The notes under the pieces: model-generated | Seen by the model: only the letters and a program-made list of their open reading frames with translations | Database searches by the model: none | What the model was told of the DNA's origin: nothing | NCBI GenBank assembly: GCA_007570905.1 | Contig: RKSI01000073.1 | Coordinates: 1 to 7,289 of the forward strand | Direction of reading: 5' to 3' | Length of the DNA stretch: 7,289 nucleotides | Source: Gammaproteobacteria bacterium | GTDB lineage: Bacteria; Pseudomonadota; Gammaproteobacteria; Poriferisulfidales; Oxydemutatoraceae | Shown here: in pieces, positions 6,369 through 7,289 of the stretch | Numbering within the stretch: position 1 is the stretch's first letter | How the letters are laid out: the number at the start of each line of letters is the position of its first letter | Position numbers and translations under genes: made by a program

Positions 6369-6397
6369 AATGTAGCGGAGACGCGGGCGCGGTTCAA
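6369..6397 (-). promoter_or_regulatory. Candidate sigma70 promoter for gpmI
   Basis: Read on the minus strand, TTGAAC (6397-6392) and TACATT (6374-6369) are separated by exactly 17 nt, each matching four of six consensus bases. The -35 box includes the tatC stop codon TGA. Transcription would begin near 6361 and give gpmI a leader of about 160 nt made of the C-rich repeat. It would let gpmI be expressed apart from the tat genes. This is a by-eye motif match in the right place, not proof. Confidence 0.4.
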
Positions 6398-7197
6398 GGC
6401 TTTCCTTCGTTCAGCGGCGGCGCGCCGCTTGCCGGTTTCTCGGCGCCGCGCTCCAGCAGGCGCGCCAGCAGCAGGCCGAGTTCAAACAGCAGCCAGATGG
6501 GCACCGCCAGCAGCACCTGCGAGATGACATCCGGCGGCGTCAGCATCATGCCGACGACGAAGGCGCCGACGATGATGTAGGGGCGCTTGCGCGACAGGTT
6601 TTCAACCGTCGTCGTGCCGGCCTTGACCAGCACCAGCGTGACCACCGGCACCTCAAAGGCGATGCCGAACGCGATGAAAATCTTGACGACAAAATCAAGG
6701 TAGCGGCCAATGTCGGTCATCACCGTCACTCCCTGCGGCGCGATGCCGGTGAAGAACGCGAACATCAGCGGGAACACGACAAAGTAGGCGAACGCCATGC
6801 CGGCGTAGAACAGCAGCGTGCTGGAGAGCAGCAGCGGGAAGGCGACGCGCTTTTCGCTGCGGTAGAGGCCCGGCGCGACAAAGCCCCACAGTTGGTGGAA
6901 GATCAGCGGCAGCGAGATGACCAGCGCCAGCAGCATCGTCATCTTGAACGGCGTCAGGAAGGGCGACGCGACCTCAATGGCGACCATGGAACTGCCCTGC
7001 GGCAGGTAGGCGACCAGCGGCGCCGACAGGTAGTTGTAAATCGGGTTGGCGAACGGGAACAGCGCCAGGAAGACCGCGCCGATGCCGATGAATATTCTCA
7101 GCAGCCGCTGGCGCAACTCGGCCAGGTGCGAGACGATGGGCCGGTCGGTGTCAGTCTCGGCGGACGGGCGGGTCTTGCCGTCGGGCGTCGGTTTCAT
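6394..7197 (-). CDS. tatC: Twin-arginine translocase subunit TatC
   Basis: Polytopic inner-membrane core of the Tat pathway, which binds twin-arginine signal peptides together with TatB and recruits TatA to export folded proteins. The 267-aa product has the six expected hydrophobic segments. The N-terminal HLAELRQRL (24-32) places E27 and R29 at the E. coli Glu15 and Arg17 signal-peptide site. FHQLWGFVAPGLYRSEKR (100-117) includes E115, matching E. coli Glu103. TPPDVISQ comes before the last membrane span. Compared with E. coli there is a hydrophilic N-terminal extension of about 12 residues rich in Thr, Asp and Pro; no later start codon in frame keeps the HLxELR motif, so the ATG at 7197 is required. 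The upstream gene on this strand overlaps the start and looks like the end of tatB, giving the usual tatBC order. gpmI follows 195 nt downstream. No Shine-Dalgarno is visible, so translation is probably coupled to tatB. Confidence 0.97.
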   Translation of the reverse strand: MKPTPDGKTRPSAETDTDRPIVSHLAELRQRLLRIFIGIGAVFLALFPFANPIYNYLSAPLVAYLPQGSSMVAIEVASPFLTPFKMTMLLALVISLPLIFHQLWGFVAPGLYRSEKRVAFPLLLSSTLLFYAGMAFAYFVVFPLMFAFFTGIAPQGVTVMTDIGRYLDFVVKIFIAFGIAFEVPVVTLVLVKAGTTTVENLSRKRPYIIVGAFVVGMMLTPPDVISQVLLAVPIWLLFELGLLLARLLERGAEKPASGAPPLNEGKP

Positions 7198-7289
7198 GCT
7201 GCGGCGCGGGGGGGTTGTCTGTGGTGCTGTCGGCGTTGGTGGCGGCGGGGGTGCCGACGGTGTCGGTTATGCCGCTGGCGGTGTTGCCG
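7151..7289 (-). CDS. tatB: Probable TatB C-terminal tail (partial)
   Basis: An open minus-strand frame enters from the right edge, runs 45 codons and stops at 7153-7151, overlapping the tatC start by 47 nt. The peptide is hydrophilic and rich in Thr, Ala, Asp, Asn and Pro, like the disordered tail of TatB, and nearly all third codon positions are C or G. Its position directly upstream of tatC is where tatB normally lies. The conserved TatB membrane helix and amphipathic helix are outside the window, so identity rests on context and composition. The frame is not certain: a run of seven C residues on this strand (7214-7208) sits in it, and a one-base difference there would move the stop to an ATGA overlap with tatC. 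A third frame stops early, near the window edge. Confidence 0.5.
   Translation of the reverse strand, partial: GNTASGITDTVGTPAATNADSTTDNPPAPQHETDARRQDPPVRRD

Noticed and set aside
6149..6397. An 82-codon minus-strand frame through the G-tract repeat, starting with TTG overlapping the tatC stop and encoding a Pro/Thr/Ala-rich peptide
   Set aside because: A C-rich repeat without T-rich codons stays open by composition. The frame runs 50 nt into gpmI and has no ribosome binding site. Its likeness to the TatB tail is probably shared base bias, though an eroded duplication cannot be excluded.

Overview
The window is visibly GC-rich (I estimate about two thirds G+C) and reads as ordinary chromosomal DNA of a Gram-negative bacterium, most likely a gammaproteobacterium. 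The Lgt, TatC and tRNA-Pro sequences closely follow the Escherichia coli pattern, and TatC keeps the gammaproteobacterial-type conserved residues. I see no transposase, integrase, phage, toxin-antitoxin, CRISPR or recognisable defence gene. The window therefore does not hold an obvious new multi-gene system. The less explained parts are one unrecognised exported protein and two repeat-bearing intergenic stretches.

Layout. Left end, minus strand: lgt (10-801), lipoprotein diacylglyceryl transferase. It diverges across a 77-bp gap from a plus-strand pair: a 694-aa thioredoxin-fold/DUF255 protein of the YyaL/SPATA20 family (879-2963) and a PlsC-type acyltransferase (2960-3718). The second start overlaps the first stop as ATGA. 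After a short gap with an extended -10 promoter comes tRNA-Pro(CGG) (3779-3855). Only 21 nt later an unrecognised secreted 225-aa protein with four mature cysteines begins (3877-4554). A 111-bp convergent gap (4555-4665) carries small direct repeats and hairpins.

Right half, minus strand, reading right to left: the end of a probable tatB (partial, 7151-7289), tatC (6394-7197), a roughly 170-bp G-tract repeat region (6199-6366), then gpmI (4666-6198). A good sigma70-like promoter for gpmI overlaps the tatC stop codon, so the repeat region would form the 5' leader of the gpmI mRNA. In the RNA sense that leader is very C-rich and G-poor, resembling a Rho-utilisation region. On the template strand it forms a perfect 7-nt-period array of GGG tracts.

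Functional links. lgt, plsC and tatBC all serve the cell envelope (lipoprotein maturation, phospholipid synthesis, folded-protein export). The unrecognised protein is predicted to be exported as well. gpmI is central glycolysis. The links between blocks are by location only and I do not propose that they form one pathway.
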